Shown: positions 17,645 through 25,884, numbered from the stretch's first letter. The stretch is 64,000 nt of DNA from Rhizobiaceae bacterium (GCA_023953835.1 JAMLJB010000004.1:1-64000), one strand, 5' to 3'. The notes: generated from the sequence alone by a model not told the origin. Numbers and translations are program-made.

Positions 17645-18149
17645 CTTGGGCTGGCGCGTTCTGCAATCGGTTACGACAATAGAGTCGCAAAATTCCCGAA
17701 ACCCGCGACAGTGGTTTTCTGTTGGACGCTGCTGAAGTCGTTGCAGAAGATAGTGTTCCTAACCAAAGACAACTTGGTGGCCAAAAAGGCAACACAGCTT
17801 GGCAATCGACGCCCCGGCCTGTCGATGCGGGTTTCATAGCTCACTTGCGTCCACGACACGAAGGACAGGCTGGATTTGAGTTTGCCGGCTAGTGTCGGCC
17901 TCGCATCGGTGTCTACCGACGCCTTTGGACACGCTCACCAGGTTCCAAGCTGACGCAAGCCGCGCGTTGCCGGCGATCTCCGAAGCAGCTCTTCGTAATC
18001 TTTATGCTGCGACGATACCACTCGCGCTTTTCACCGCCGCAACCCTACGGGTCCTCCACTGCGTTTCGGCCGCTATGCGGTGCTGCGGCGCGCGCTCCCG
18101 GTATTCGTACTCCGCGATTACGCAAAACTGCTTCTCAGGGAGTCGCCTC
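17645..18149. other. gene-poor stretch with an inverted gene fragment
   Basis: I see no convincing gene in these 505 bp. Positions about 17815-17890 carry, on the minus strand, a truncated and altered copy of the end of the small gene at 18150-18326 (shared VSYETRID plus the preceding LSLSF-like stretch). This suggests a rearrangement joint at the edge of the accessory patch. Confidence 0.5.
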
Positions 18150-18326
18150 ATGAAAACGCTCGTAACCTACTGCCAGCTTACCGGCCGCCGCGTGCGCAAA
18201 TTCATCAACCGTCTCGTGGCCCGCTTCGCTCAGACCGGCAAACTTAAACTCAGCCTGTCCTTCTCGATCCCCTTCATCGCCAAGGTCGAGGTGAGCTATG
18301 AAACCCGCATCGACAAGCCGAAGTGA
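18150..18326 (+). CDS. small basic protein, 58 aa
   Basis: ATG 18150 follows CAGGGAG at good spacing. The product (MKTLVTYCQLTGRRVRKFIN... ending ETRIDKPK) is basic with an amphipathic helix. The family is not recognised. Its 3' half is duplicated in inverted, decayed form upstream at about 17815-17890. A GGCGGC-GAAA-GCCGCC hairpin (18331-18346) follows the stop. Confidence 0.5.
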   Translation: MKTLVTYCQLTGRRVRKFINRLVARFAQTGKLKLSLSFSIPFIAKVEVSYETRIDKPK

Positions 18327-18330
18327 CGGC

Positions 18331-18346
18331 GGCGGCGAAAGCCGCC
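18331..18346 (+). terminator. GC hairpin with GAAA tetraloop
   Basis: GGCGGC (18331-18336), GAAA, GCCGCC (18341-18346) lies directly after the stop of the small gene at 18326. There is only a weak pyrimidine tract after it, so it may be an mRNA 3' stabiliser or a weak terminator. Confidence 0.4.
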
Positions 18347-18451
18347 TTCGCCCCTGCCCTGCCCTGACGGGCGAGGGAGAGGCAACCGGTCCCGATTGGA
18401 CCGGGTTAGAGGAAGAGAGAGGCTCTTCCCCCCGCTCCTGACGGAGCTGAC

Positions 18452-18619
18452 ATGCCAACCATTCCAGACCTTCCCGCGATTGTCATCGCCGGCGTTGCCG
18501 GCCGGCCGGCATACGCAATGATCTTCAATCGCGTCTCGGCGCTCATCGGAGAGCTTATCCCTCAACGCTGCAAGGCCGCTTCATCCGTGGAGCGTCCCGA
18601 TGACCGTTATCACCCTTAA
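18452..18619 (+). CDS. small hypothetical protein, 55 aa
   Basis: ATG 18452 follows GACGGAGCTGAC, a good ribosome-binding region, and the frame runs to TAA 18617-18619. The product begins MPTIPDLPAIVIAGVAGRPA and ends DDRYHP. It overlaps the next gene by 20 bp. No family is recognised. The spacing and packing match the surrounding small genes. Confidence 0.4.
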   Translation: MPTIPDLPAIVIAGVAGRPAYAMIFNRVSALIGELIPQRCKAASSVERPDDRYHP

Positions 18620-18902
18620 CGGCAAATCCTTCGTCCCGCTTGGCACCAGGCGCTGCGGCGACTTCGGCTATTACCAGGTGCTCGCCGGATCACTGCGGCT
18701 GCTCGACGCCGATGGGCAGATGATCGGCGCAATCAGCAGGCAGGGCGTCCTCTATCGTTGGGTCCGGCTGCCTACCGGCCGGTACTACACCTCATACGAC
18801 AGCCCGCCCGAGATCGGCGACTTCCCTTCATCGGCACGCCAGCGCCTCGAATGTCTCGACGCCCTGCGCCGCGCCGCACCTGTGCGCCACTATGGAGACT
18901 GA
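18600..18902 (+). CDS. hypothetical protein, 100 aa
   Basis: A soluble, beta-rich product (MTVITLNGKSFVPLGTRRCG) with no recognised domain. It is followed within two bases by the next gene. The codon use matches the other plasmid backbone genes. Confidence 0.55.
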   Translation: MTVITLNGKSFVPLGTRRCGDFGYYQVLAGSLRLLDADGQMIGAISRQGVLYRWVRLPTGRYYTSYDSPPEIGDFPSSARQRLECLDALRRAAPVRHYGD

Positions 18903-18903
18903 A

Positions 18904-19245
18904 ATGATCGACACCGTTCCCGACGTCCACGCCCTCGACCGCGACATCCCCGCCGGCAAGGTTCTGATCGCCGAATACGCGCAACTCAGCGACGACGATC
19001 CCCGTCCGGTCGAAACCGTTCTCGACACCAAGATCGGCTGGCATCAAATCGAGGTGAAGCTGATCGCGCGCACAGCCGGCTGGGCCATCGCAGGCTCCGC
19101 CATGCGCTGGGACAATGGCTGTTTCGCCGTGTCCTACGAAATCGACGGCGCGCACCACGGTTCCCGCTACCACACGCTCGACCAGGCCATCGCCTACTTC
19201 AACCGCATCCCTGCACGCTCACCATCAACGGAGAACCCGTCATGA
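18904..19245 (+). CDS. hypothetical protein, 113 aa
   Basis: ATG 18904 lies directly after the previous stop; ATG 18892 is in frame and would add four residues. The protein (ending IAYFNRIPARSPSTENPS) has no visible motif. Its stop overlaps the start of the GcrA-like gene (ATGA), so the two are probably co-translated. Confidence 0.55.
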   Translation: MIDTVPDVHALDRDIPAGKVLIAEYAQLSDDDPRPVETVLDTKIGWHQIEVKLIARTAGWAIAGSAMRWDNGCFAVSYEIDGAHHGSRYHTLDQAIAYFNRIPARSPSTENPS

Positions 19246-19760
19246 CGAACTGGACAACACTCACCCCGACAAAAAAGGCCGATGCCATCAAGGCCGTATG
19301 GCGTCCGGGCCTTTCGGCCCGACGCATCGGCGAGAAGCTTGGCATCACGCGCAACGCCGTCATTGGCGTTTACACCAGATGTTCCGATCAACTGACAGGT
19401 CACCCGCTTCGCGCAACGGTACGAACCATCTCGCGGGTCAAGGGGCTCAAAAGCACAAATCGTCGCGGCAAGCCCAAGGCGCAAGGCCGCAATGACTCGG
19501 CGCCGTTCCCCGCAACGCGGCCTGAACGACCAAAACCGGCAAACCCTCAGAACGCTGCCCGTGCTCCGCTCGAAGCGCCGACCACGCCCCTTGTGCTGTT
19601 CCTCGCCGATCTGGGCTCCCACCAGCGCAAATGGCCGTTCGGCGATCCGCGATCACCGGATTCCGGCTTCTGTGGGCAGCCCAGGCAGCTCGCATCGCCC
19701 TACTGCGAACATCACCACCGCATGGCCTACCAGCCTGTCGCAGACCGCTACGCGGCCTGA
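19242..19760 (+). CDS. GcrA-like cell-cycle regulator homologue
   Basis: The 172-residue product carries both conserved ends of the GcrA family: an N-terminal DNA-binding region (KADAIKAVWRPGLSARRIGE then LGITRNAVIGVYTR, about 10-45) and a C-terminal CGQPRQLASPYCEHH that matches the CG...YC..H element. GcrA is an alphaproteobacterial regulator that works with sigma-70 at promoters methylated by CcrM. The plasmid copy could tune host or plasmid genes in step with the cell cycle (inference). Confidence 0.75.
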   Translation: MTNWTTLTPTKKADAIKAVWRPGLSARRIGEKLGITRNAVIGVYTRCSDQLTGHPLRATVRTISRVKGLKSTNRRGKPKAQGRNDSAPFPATRPERPKPANPQNAARAPLEAPTTPLVLFLADLGSHQRKWPFGDPRSPDSGFCGQPRQLASPYCEHHHRMAYQPVADRYAA

Positions 19761-19874
19761 CAGGCATCAGCCTGCGCAAAAGCCCCCTCCCCTTAGCAGA
19801 CGAGGTTTTAGAATGATCCCGGAGAGCTTCGAAGTCGCCCGCATCGCCACCGTGCAAAAACCGGCCCGATCGTC

Positions 19875-20171
19875 ATGACGGGGCGGCCGATGTACTGTCA
19901 AAAGCCCGGATGCGACCGGTCCTGGCCGCGCGATCCGGCGCTCGAAGTCGTATGTCCCGATTGTCGCGCGGGAATCGGCTCCCCCTGCAAGCGCCCCTCC
20001 GGCCATCCCATCTTCAAGCACGGCGTCCATGGCGCCCGCGATCTCGCCGCGGACGCGGCAGGCAAATACGGCATCTGCCCCAGCGCACGATGCGGTATCG
20101 CGCGCAAAGCAGGCGAACCGTTACAGGCGGACCTGTTCGCACGGTTCTCCTGCGATTCCCCGCCTGTCTGA
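19875..20171 (+). CDS. zinc-finger-like protein, 98 aa
   Basis: The product has several cysteine pairs (YCQKPGCDRSW, VVCPDCRAGIGSPCKRPSGH, GICPSARCGIA) that could form one or two zinc sites. It resembles small zinc-finger proteins in phages and plasmids with the C-P-x-C-x(5-6)-P-C-x(5)-H pattern. It is likely nucleic-acid binding, but the target is unknown. Confidence 0.6.
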   Translation: MTGRPMYCQKPGCDRSWPRDPALEVVCPDCRAGIGSPCKRPSGHPIFKHGVHGARDLAADAAGKYGICPSARCGIARKAGEPLQADLFARFSCDSPPV

Positions 20172-20797
20172 GCAGGACGCTGACGATCCTGACCTCTCGC
20201 CGATCAAGAGAGATATGCGCATCTTCCTCATCGAGCGTCCGGCAGTTGCCGCTAAACGCGGACTGAACCGGCAAGGCGCAGCGACACGGAGGCGACAAGC
20301 ACTCAGGTGACGACGGAAGATAAACGCCCGCCATGCATCCGCGCCCGCAACCGCCGGATCGCGATAGGAGGATAGCGGACACGACTGGATCGTGTTGCAG
20401 CTTCCGGCACGACCAGGCTCCATCGAACGGTCTGCTCAAGTGTATCGGGCCACTGGTCTAATCGCCGCATGGCGTCGTCAGTCCGGCAATACAGACTATA
20501 ATGCCGTCTCCTCGGTGACGAAGACGAGATAATTCCCTTACGCCCTTATTCGATCGGCGTCTCGGCCGGGATCAACCGCGCCGCGTCCCTTCGGGCCAGA
20601 AAAAGGCGGTATCCCCATAATCGCTGCGCGATCACGGCATCGCCTTGCTCGCCGCCCTTCGGGTGGGCGATCCCCCTCCCCCTTTTTTCTTCGCGTCACG
20701 GTCAGGGCCTCGCTGAAGCTCGGCTGACCGCGGCCTCACCTGCCGATTGCTCACAGGGCGTTTTCGGGAATTAACCCGCTCACCAAGGAGAACTGAA
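20172..20797. other. 626-bp non-coding stretch before the DUF736 gene
   Basis: No frame here looks like a gene. The last 250 bp hold GC-rich, pyrimidine-rich DNA and an inverted repeat GGTCAG ... CTGACC about 30 bp across (about 20700-20729). Together with the gaps before the genes at 8742, 21913 and 22438, it suggests long structured leaders are common on this plasmid. Confidence 0.45.
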
Positions 20798-21127
20798 ATG
20801 TCTGCAACCATCGCCCAACTGACCGCCACCAAGAACGGCTTTTCCGGCACTCTCACCACGCTTGCCATCCGCGCACCGATCCAACTGGTCGCGAACCAGA
20901 AGAAGAACGACGACGGCCGCGAGCCCGACTTCCGCGTCATCGCGTCCCGCAACGGCTTCGAACTCGGCGCAGGCTGGAAGCGTGTCTCCCAGAACACCGG
21001 CAATGAATACGTCTCCGTGACGCTCCGCGCCCCCGAGTTCGGCACCATCTACGCCAACATGGCGCCGGCGCCTGGCGACGAGGAAGGCAAGTTCGTCCTC
21101 ATCTGGAACCCCCGCGAGGTCAACTGA
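20798..21127 (+). CDS. DUF736 family protein
   Basis: The start at 20798 is placed by AAGGAG nine bases upstream. The 109-residue product (MSATIAQLTATKNGFSGTL ... APIQLVANQKKNDD ... PDFRV ... YVSVTLRAPEF) matches DUF736, a small single-domain family abundant on rhizobial plasmids and in integrative elements, often close to conjugation genes. The biochemical function is unknown. Confidence 0.88.
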   Translation: MSATIAQLTATKNGFSGTLTTLAIRAPIQLVANQKKNDDGREPDFRVIASRNGFELGAGWKRVSQNTGNEYVSVTLRAPEFGTIYANMAPAPGDEEGKFVLIWNPREVN

Positions 21128-21137
21128 CCCGCGAGGC

Positions 21138-21159
21138 GCCCCCGCCGACAGGCGGGGGC
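21138..21159 (+). terminator. strong GC hairpin after DUF736
   Basis: GCCCCCGCC (21138-21146), loop GACA, GGCGGGGGC (21151-21159) is followed by TCTCCTCTTCC. It is 11 bp after the DUF736 stop. The stem is perfect. The tail is pyrimidine-rich rather than T-rich, so termination is likely but not certain. Confidence 0.55.
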
Positions 21160-21191
21160 TCTCCTCTTCCCTCGAACCGCAGGAGCCCGAC

Positions 21192-21509
21192 ATGTTCCGT
21201 CTTCTCTCATCCGCAGCACTCGCCCTCTCGCTCCTCTCGGCCGTCAGCGCGTCTTCCTTCGCCCAGCAGAACACGGCCGCCAAAGGCCACTCTGCCACGA
21301 TGGATCCGGACCTGTGTGGTGCTGGCGGGCGCGGCTGCGCATCCGACATCGAAAAAGCCTGGATGGCGCACGCCGGCGAGATCACCAGCCTTCCGTCGGT
21401 CTATCTGACCATCTATGCATCAACCTGTGCCGCCCGCCCCGATCTGTTCGACGTCTGTCTTCACGATCCGTACCTGATCCTCGACTACGCCGGCATCGAC
21501 TTCCACTGA
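21192..21509 (+). CDS. exported Cys-rich protein, 105 aa
   Basis: The first 25 residues (MFRLLSSAALALSLLSAVSA, cleavage near SFAQQ) are a signal peptide, so the product should be periplasmic. The mature part holds five cysteines (LCGAGGRGCASD, STCAARPDLFDVCLHD) that could form disulfides. The size and Cys pattern resemble small conjugation-associated periplasmic proteins such as TrbM-like ones, but I cannot confirm this. Confidence 0.6.
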   Translation: MFRLLSSAALALSLLSAVSASSFAQQNTAAKGHSATMDPDLCGAGGRGCASDIEKAWMAHAGEITSLPSVYLTIYASTCAARPDLFDVCLHDPYLILDYAGIDFH

Positions 21510-21651
21510 CCTCCCAAGGCCGCACGGCCACCTCGCCCGTCTCTTCGGAGTGGGCCATCTTTTTGCTCACGGAACCTTCAGCGATCGGCACGATCAGCAC
21601 GTCCCTCGCGTGATAACCAACTCGTGACCCTCGCCATGCGGCACGATCTCC

Positions 21652-21912
21652 AATCTGACCTGCCGGTCAGATGCGGCAAAGCGCGCTGGTCGCGCGCTTT
21701 CTTCTCTCTGTCAATGACGTCCAAGTCTATCGAACCTCCTCGCGCGTCAAGGATGAGCGGTCCCCCCAATTTGCCGGCCTTCGGCCGCTGCCTTCCAGGC
21801 AGTCCGCAAATCGGCTCCCCCGCTCCCCGCCTCTGGCGGCCGCTTCGCGGTCCCTGACCCACTCGTCGCCCAACGATGAGCCTCCATCGTCATTGAAACG
21901 AAGGAGATGATC
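21652..21912 (+). repeat. leader repeat, copy 1
   Basis: The first of two direct copies (second at 22172-22437) of a roughly 260-bp leader that ends at the ribosome-binding site of a small gene. It contains TCTGACC-TGCC-GGTCAGA (21654-21671) and AAAGCGCG-N7-CGCGCTTT (21678-21700), so the RNA can form at least two hairpins. It ends with CATTGAAACGAAGGAG. Confidence 0.7.
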
Positions 21913-22074
21913 ATGTCCATTGACCAGCACATCGAGGAACTTCGGGCCGAACTGCGCAATGCGGTGTACCGCGACGAGCGCCGCTGGATCGAGACCGAGC
22001 TCGCCAAGGCCATCGCAGAACGCGATGCCATGCTCGCAAAGTGGGAAGCCGATCAAGAGGAGTTTCCGGTCTAG
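21913..22074 (+). CDS. small helical protein, 53 aa
   Basis: ATG 21913 follows GAAGGAGATGATC. The frame runs to TAG 22072-22074. The product (MSIDQHIEELRAELRNAVYR ... EADQEEFPV) is acidic and probably one long helix or helical hairpin. The family is not recognised. It lies directly after leader repeat copy 1. Confidence 0.5.
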   Translation: MSIDQHIEELRAELRNAVYRDERRWIETELAKAIAERDAMLAKWEADQEEFPV

Positions 22075-22171
22075 GCCGGAAATATCCTCATAAGCGTGCG
22101 GGAGCGTGACGACGTTTCCGCGCGCTTTCATGCTTCCATTTCAACGTCGCAGAGTTCGCACCGTCGGTCAT

Positions 22172-22437
22172 AATCTGACCTGCCGGTCAGATGCGGCAAA
22201 GCGCGCTGGTCGCGCGCTTTCTTCTCTCTGTCAATGACGTCCAAGTCTATCGCATCTCCTCGCGCGTCAAGGATGAGCGGTCTCCCCAATTTTGCCGGCC
22301 TTTGGCCGCGTCCCTTCGGGCCGTACGCAAAATCGGCTCCCCCGCTCCCCGCCTCTGGCCGCCGCTGCGCGGTCCCTGACCCGCTCGTCGATAAACGATG
22401 AGCCTCCTTCGTCATTGAAACGAAGGAGATGATCATC
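22172..22437 (+). repeat. leader repeat, copy 2
   Basis: The second copy of the leader at 21652-21912. Both palindromes are kept (TCTGACC 22174-22180 with GGTCAGA 22185-22191) and the stretch up to the ribosome-binding site is nearly the same, with scattered substitutions in the middle. It precedes the DUF2958 gene. Confidence 0.7.
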
Positions 22438-22812
22438 ATGACGGTTTTCAACATCCCCGCCGCGCTGCTTGCCATCATGGAGCGCAACGCACTCGCCAAC
22501 GCCATCGGCCGCGATCTCGGTCAGGCGCCGATCGACCATCAGCCCCTCATTCGGTTCACCGTGCCCCTGCACGACGCCGAGTGGCTTCTGACCGAGTACG
22601 ACCCCGCCACGGAAACCTTCTTCGGTCTGGTCTACGACACCGACCGTCACGAACAGACGCTTGGTCATGTCACCGTCTCGCGTCTGGCCGAAATTCGTGG
22701 CTTCGCCGATACCGCCGTTGAATACGACGCCGGGTTTCGTACGGATCGATCGCTTTCCAGCTATTGCGATCCCGATGACGGCTGCGCGGAAGACTACTTT
22801 TGCCAGCACTGA
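22438..22812 (+). CDS. DUF2958 domain protein
   Basis: ATG 22438 is preferred over 22429 because AAGGAG (22423-22428) is then at normal spacing. The 124-residue product matches DUF2958: LIRFTVPLHDAEWLLTEYDP, then FFGLVYDTDRHEQTLGHVTV and SRLAEIRGF. The family is small, cytoplasmic and common on plasmids; its function is unknown. Confidence 0.72.
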   Translation: MTVFNIPAALLAIMERNALANAIGRDLGQAPIDHQPLIRFTVPLHDAEWLLTEYDPATETFFGLVYDTDRHEQTLGHVTVSRLAEIRGFADTAVEYDAGFRTDRSLSSYCDPDDGCAEDYFCQH

Positions 22813-22835
22813 TCACATCCCGCAAGGACATCATC

Positions 22836-22873
22836 GCCGAGGCTCACCAGCAGCCTCGGCTTCCTTTTCTTTT
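22836..22873 (+). terminator. rho-independent terminator
   Basis: GCCGAGGCT (22836-22844), loop CACCAGC, AGCCTCGGC (22852-22860), then TTCCTTTTCTTTT. The stem is perfect and a T-rich tail follows. It lies between the DUF2958 gene and the next gene. Confidence 0.75.
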
Positions 22874-22897
22874 CCCCGACACCATCAGGAGTGCAGC

Positions 22898-23185
22898 ATG
22901 AGCAACGACGTGATCACCGTCGACGGCGGCAGCAAGCAATACTGGCACGACCTTCGCGAAGCATGGGCGCTGGTTCATCACCTCGAACGCTGCCTTGAAG
23001 CGGTGAAATCCGCCCCAATGTACATCCGTGGAAATTGGGACGATGAATACGGCGACTACGAACCGGTTGAGAATTTGGCACCGTGGGACGATCTCGCCGA
23101 AGCCCAAGAGACGGCAAAGGCCAACTGGATGGCGATGCGTATCATCGAGGCTCATGGCCGCGAGATCGAATTGCTCTACTATTGA
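22898..23185 (+). CDS. hypothetical protein, 95 aa
   Basis: ATG 22898 follows CAGGAGTGC. The product (MSNDVITVDGGSKQYWHDLR ... HGREIELLYY) is acidic and soluble, with no recognised domain. It is the last small gene before the partition region. Confidence 0.55.
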   Translation: MSNDVITVDGGSKQYWHDLREAWALVHHLERCLEAVKSAPMYIRGNWDDEYGDYEPVENLAPWDDLAEAQETAKANWMAMRIIEAHGREIELLYY

Positions 23186-23607
23186 GCAATTTATCCGCGA
23201 GCGGGCTTAACCGCCCTCTTCCATTCATCGTGCGCACGACTCTCGCGCTAGGGCTTTCGCCGTCCTCCGCTTCGCTTCGGCCCTTCGGGTGCGCCCGGCC
23301 CTGGCGGTCGCCTCGGAGCATCGAGCTCCTCGGCGCCTCGTGGGGGAAGAGACTTCCGCCTCTCCCCCCACACCCCTCTCTCCTTGATGTCCGCTTCGCG
23401 GCCGGCCTTTCGGGCCGATATATGGACGCTGCCGCGACTTCGCCAATCAATCCGGGCAGTCGGTCGGCATCGCTTGCCTTCGCAACCGATGCCCTCCTCT
23501 CCTGCCCTGCCGGTGCGCTCGCGCCTCGATCGACATAACGACCTTGCAGCCATTCGCTGCGCTCCTGACTGCTCGCCGTGACGCGATTCTCGGTGCTCGC
23601 TTCGGAC

Positions 23608-23785
23608 TTTTTATTGGTAGGCTGGTGGGCCAACGCCGTGAGTCGTTGTCGCTCCTTGCTTCCGTTCGCTGCGCGATCGGAAGGCTGCGTCGGACACCGG
23701 CCAACGATCAAGCCGCGCGCATTGCAAGCAATTGCACGACCAAATCATTGGCTACGGCGCTGGCCCACCAGCCTACCAATAAAAA
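23608..23785. repeat. 31-nt inverted repeat around 116 bp
   Basis: The arms at 23608-23638 and 23755-23785 are complementary in 30 of 31 positions; the outer part reads TTTTTATTGGTAGGCTGGTG. The arrangement fits a miniature inverted-repeat element, a cruciform regulatory site or a large RNA hairpin. Confidence 0.75.
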
Positions 23786-24160
23786 TGGCAGGATAGGCTA
23801 TCTGATGACAGATAGCCGTTGCGCCTGCGGGACGCTTGCCGACTTCGTCTCAAATGGTTGGGAAGGAGCGCCGATTCCTACGCGGTTTATGGCGGGTTTT
23901 GCAAGACCGGCGCGGGCTTGTGATGGACCGATATGGCGCTGATCTCGCGCAACTGCGCCATTCACCATTTAGCGCACTGCCCTCTTCGCACACTGTGCAA
24001 CAGGGACATTAAGCGATTGATTGAAAAGCCTTTTGCGTAAATCGCGCAACCAACCAAGGCCGCAATACGGTAATGTATGATTGCTGGGATAAGCTATTGC
24101 GGAATTGCGTAAATACGTGACTGAGCAAACCGCTCATTGTGCGCAAGCGGTATTGTCCAA

Positions 24161-24178
24161 ATTACACGATAATGTAAT
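24161..24178. promoter_or_regulatory. possible operator of the parA/virC1-like gene
   Basis: ATTACA-CGATAA-TGTAAT is an inverted repeat with 6-bp perfect arms, 40 bp upstream of the start at 24219, inside an AT-rich stretch. ParA-type operons often self-regulate through such sites. Confidence 0.45.
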
Positions 24179-24218
24179 AGTGTGAGCCCTGCGGATCGAC
24201 GTTCAGGGACACCCAATT

Positions 24219-24980
24219 ATGACCCGTCACCCCCCTCCCCCCTCCGTCTCACTCGCCGTTTCCACCTTCAAGGGTGGCGCAGGAAAGACGGCCCTGAGCA
24301 TCAATCTCGCCGGCGAGTTTGCCAGCCAGGGTCTCAAGATACTCCTGATCGATTGCGACCAGCAGCAATCCCTGGTTCGGTGGTACGAGACCTCCGTCAA
24401 GCGCCGATACCTGACCGACGCCGACAACATCAATGCCATCGCGGTACTTCCCGGTGAGGACCTCAATGAAAAGATGAAGTCGGTGCCGGCCGCGGACATC
24501 CACATTTACGATGTGGGTGGCCACGCGCATCGCCGGGCGATCGAGGTCTTCATGCGCGTTCAGGCAGTCATCATTCCGGTGATCCTGGAAGCTACCAGCG
24601 CTACCCAGGCCATTAACGTATCGAGACTGCTACACCAGCTTGCCGAGCAACACGGACGTGAAGTTGTTCCCCATGCAGCCATCTGGAACCATGTCGATCA
24701 CATCGCCCTGACCAGGAACCGGGCCATCCCCGAGGTCATCAAGCTGCTTAATGCCGGCAACGTGCCGATCTTCAGCACCATCATTCGCAAGACCAACCAT
24801 TTCAGCGATGTTTGCGCAGGCTACGGAACACTCTACTCGAAGCTCAACGAAATCGATTCCAATCCAAACACCACGCCGTCGGCCAAGAAGCGCGCACGCG
24901 AAAGCGTTCTCGACGCCATCGACCAAATCAAGGGCCTGAACAACGAGTTCATCAACCTCATCAGTGCAGAGGCAGCATGA
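24219..24980 (+). CDS. ParA/VirC1-like ATPase
   Basis: The 253-residue protein has the deviant Walker A motif of the ParA/MinD family (FKGGAGKTA, about residues 17-25), LLIDCDQQQSLVRWYE (about 43-58) and a modified Walker B (HIYDVGGHAH, about 93). The Trp-containing stretch after the Asp motif resembles VirC1, which gathers relaxosomes at the pole. It is separate from RepA of the repABC operon and is coupled to the next gene by an ATGA overlap. A role in plasmid transfer or a second partition system is inferred. Confidence 0.8.
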   Translation: MTRHPPPPSVSLAVSTFKGGAGKTALSINLAGEFASQGLKILLIDCDQQQSLVRWYETSVKRRYLTDADNINAIAVLPGEDLNEKMKSVPAADIHIYDVGGHAHRRAIEVFMRVQAVIIPVILEATSATQAINVSRLLHQLAEQHGREVVPHAAIWNHVDHIALTRNRAIPEVIKLLNAGNVPIFSTIIRKTNHFSDVCAGYGTLYSKLNEIDSNPNTTPSAKKRARESVLDAIDQIKGLNNEFINLISAEAA

Positions 24981-25483
24981 CCATGGCAGCTCAACCGAAA
25001 AATCGCGTCCAGGTTGCCGGCAATCTCGCCGTCATCGCAAGAACCCGCAAGATGGACCCTGTTGATCCCGCCGATCCTGCAATTGCTTTCAAGCCTCCCA
25101 CCGTTTCGGTCGAGGAGTTGATGGCATCCGCTTCATCCAAGCCGCCTCGCGAGGCTGAGGCGCCGACGGCCCCGACAGAGCTAAAGTCGGTTGATGCTTC
25201 AGATCCGTCGATGAAAGGCCGAGAAGGAAAACCGGAACCGGAGCGGCCGGGGCCGGAAGTTCCCACTGGAGACCGCTCGGCGCCCCCCTACCCTCAAAAG
25301 AAGCCGGTTGCTGCGCAAGCGCGCATCAACCGGACAACATCGCCAGACTATTCGCGCGTCGCGCTCCAGCTACACAATGATGTCGTCACGAAGCTATTCG
25401 CCATCTCCCGGTCGCAGGGCAAGCGCTACACGGCGCTGATGGAGGAATACATTATGGCCGGCCTTGCGCGTCACAAGGACTGA
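24977..25483 (+). CDS. probable DNA-binding partner of the ParA/VirC1-like protein
   Basis: The 168-residue product has a long Pro/Glu-rich, probably unfolded middle and a compact C-terminal 45 residues (SRVALQLHNDVVTKLFAISR then KRYTALMEEYIMAGL) that look like a ribbon-helix-helix DNA-binding domain. This layout, with a C-terminal RHH fold and coupling to a VirC1-like ATPase, is like VirC2. I infer centromere- or oriT-like DNA binding. Confidence 0.6.
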   Translation: MTMAAQPKNRVQVAGNLAVIARTRKMDPVDPADPAIAFKPPTVSVEELMASASSKPPREAEAPTAPTELKSVDASDPSMKGREGKPEPERPGPEVPTGDRSAPPYPQKKPVAAQARINRTTSPDYSRVALQLHNDVVTKLFAISRSQGKRYTALMEEYIMAGLARHKD

Positions 25484-25485
25484 TC

Positions 25486-25884
25486 ATGGCTAGCCCACAG
25501 TATTTCCTTCGCATACCTCAACACCAGGCAGACGAACTTGAGGCGTTAGCCGACCGGCTTGAAACGTCACCGGGTCTTATTCTCAAAGTTCTCGTTGATC
25601 GCACCATTTCCGAAACCGCAACCGTTCTCCACGACCACGATTTGCAGCTTGAGCACGTCCATCTGACAATTCGCGACATTGCGAAGGTGTTTCGTGATCT
25701 CATGAGCGACAACGTCGTGCCGGCCGATGATCATGCAATACGGATCCTCGAGAAGCTCGACGACATCGCCCGGGCAGTCGACTCAATCCGCGACGCCGCC
25801 TTTGTGCGACCCTCAACCAGTGTAAGAGAACTGATCGCCGCTCACGATGAGGCGCCCGTTCAACAATCTTTCACAACCAGATAG
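25486..25884 (+). CDS. small protein with possible ribbon-helix-helix start, 132 aa
   Basis: It begins two bases after the previous gene. The N-terminus (QYFLRIPQHQADELEALADR then GLILKVLVDRTI) has a strand-helix-helix pattern as in RHH proteins. The rest is helical. It may be a third member of the partition or transfer cassette; the family is not recognised. Confidence 0.55.
   Translation: MASPQYFLRIPQHQADELEALADRLETSPGLILKVLVDRTISETATVLHDHDLQLEHVHLTIRDIAKVFRDLMSDNVVPADDHAIRILEKLDDIARAVDSIRDAAFVRPSTSVRELIAAHDEAPVQQSFTTR

Larger units (their letters stand above)
23186..24218. other. 1.03-kb non-coding region upstream of the partition genes
   Basis: Several short frames exist on both strands but none has a good start or a recognised family. 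The region carries a 31-nt inverted repeat (23608-23638 and 23755-23785) and, in its last 250 bp, a sharp fall in GC. Such a change is common near replication, transfer or partition sites. Confidence 0.5.

Noticed and set aside
19814..19879. A 21-codon frame overlapping the zinc-finger gene start
   Set aside because: It is too short to support, and its ribosome-binding site is weak.
23083..23942. Several overlapping frames of 60-190 codons in the gap before the partition genes
   Set aside because: They are present on both strands, lack good ribosome-binding sites, and are Arg/Ser/Ala-rich as expected for GC-rich non-coding DNA.
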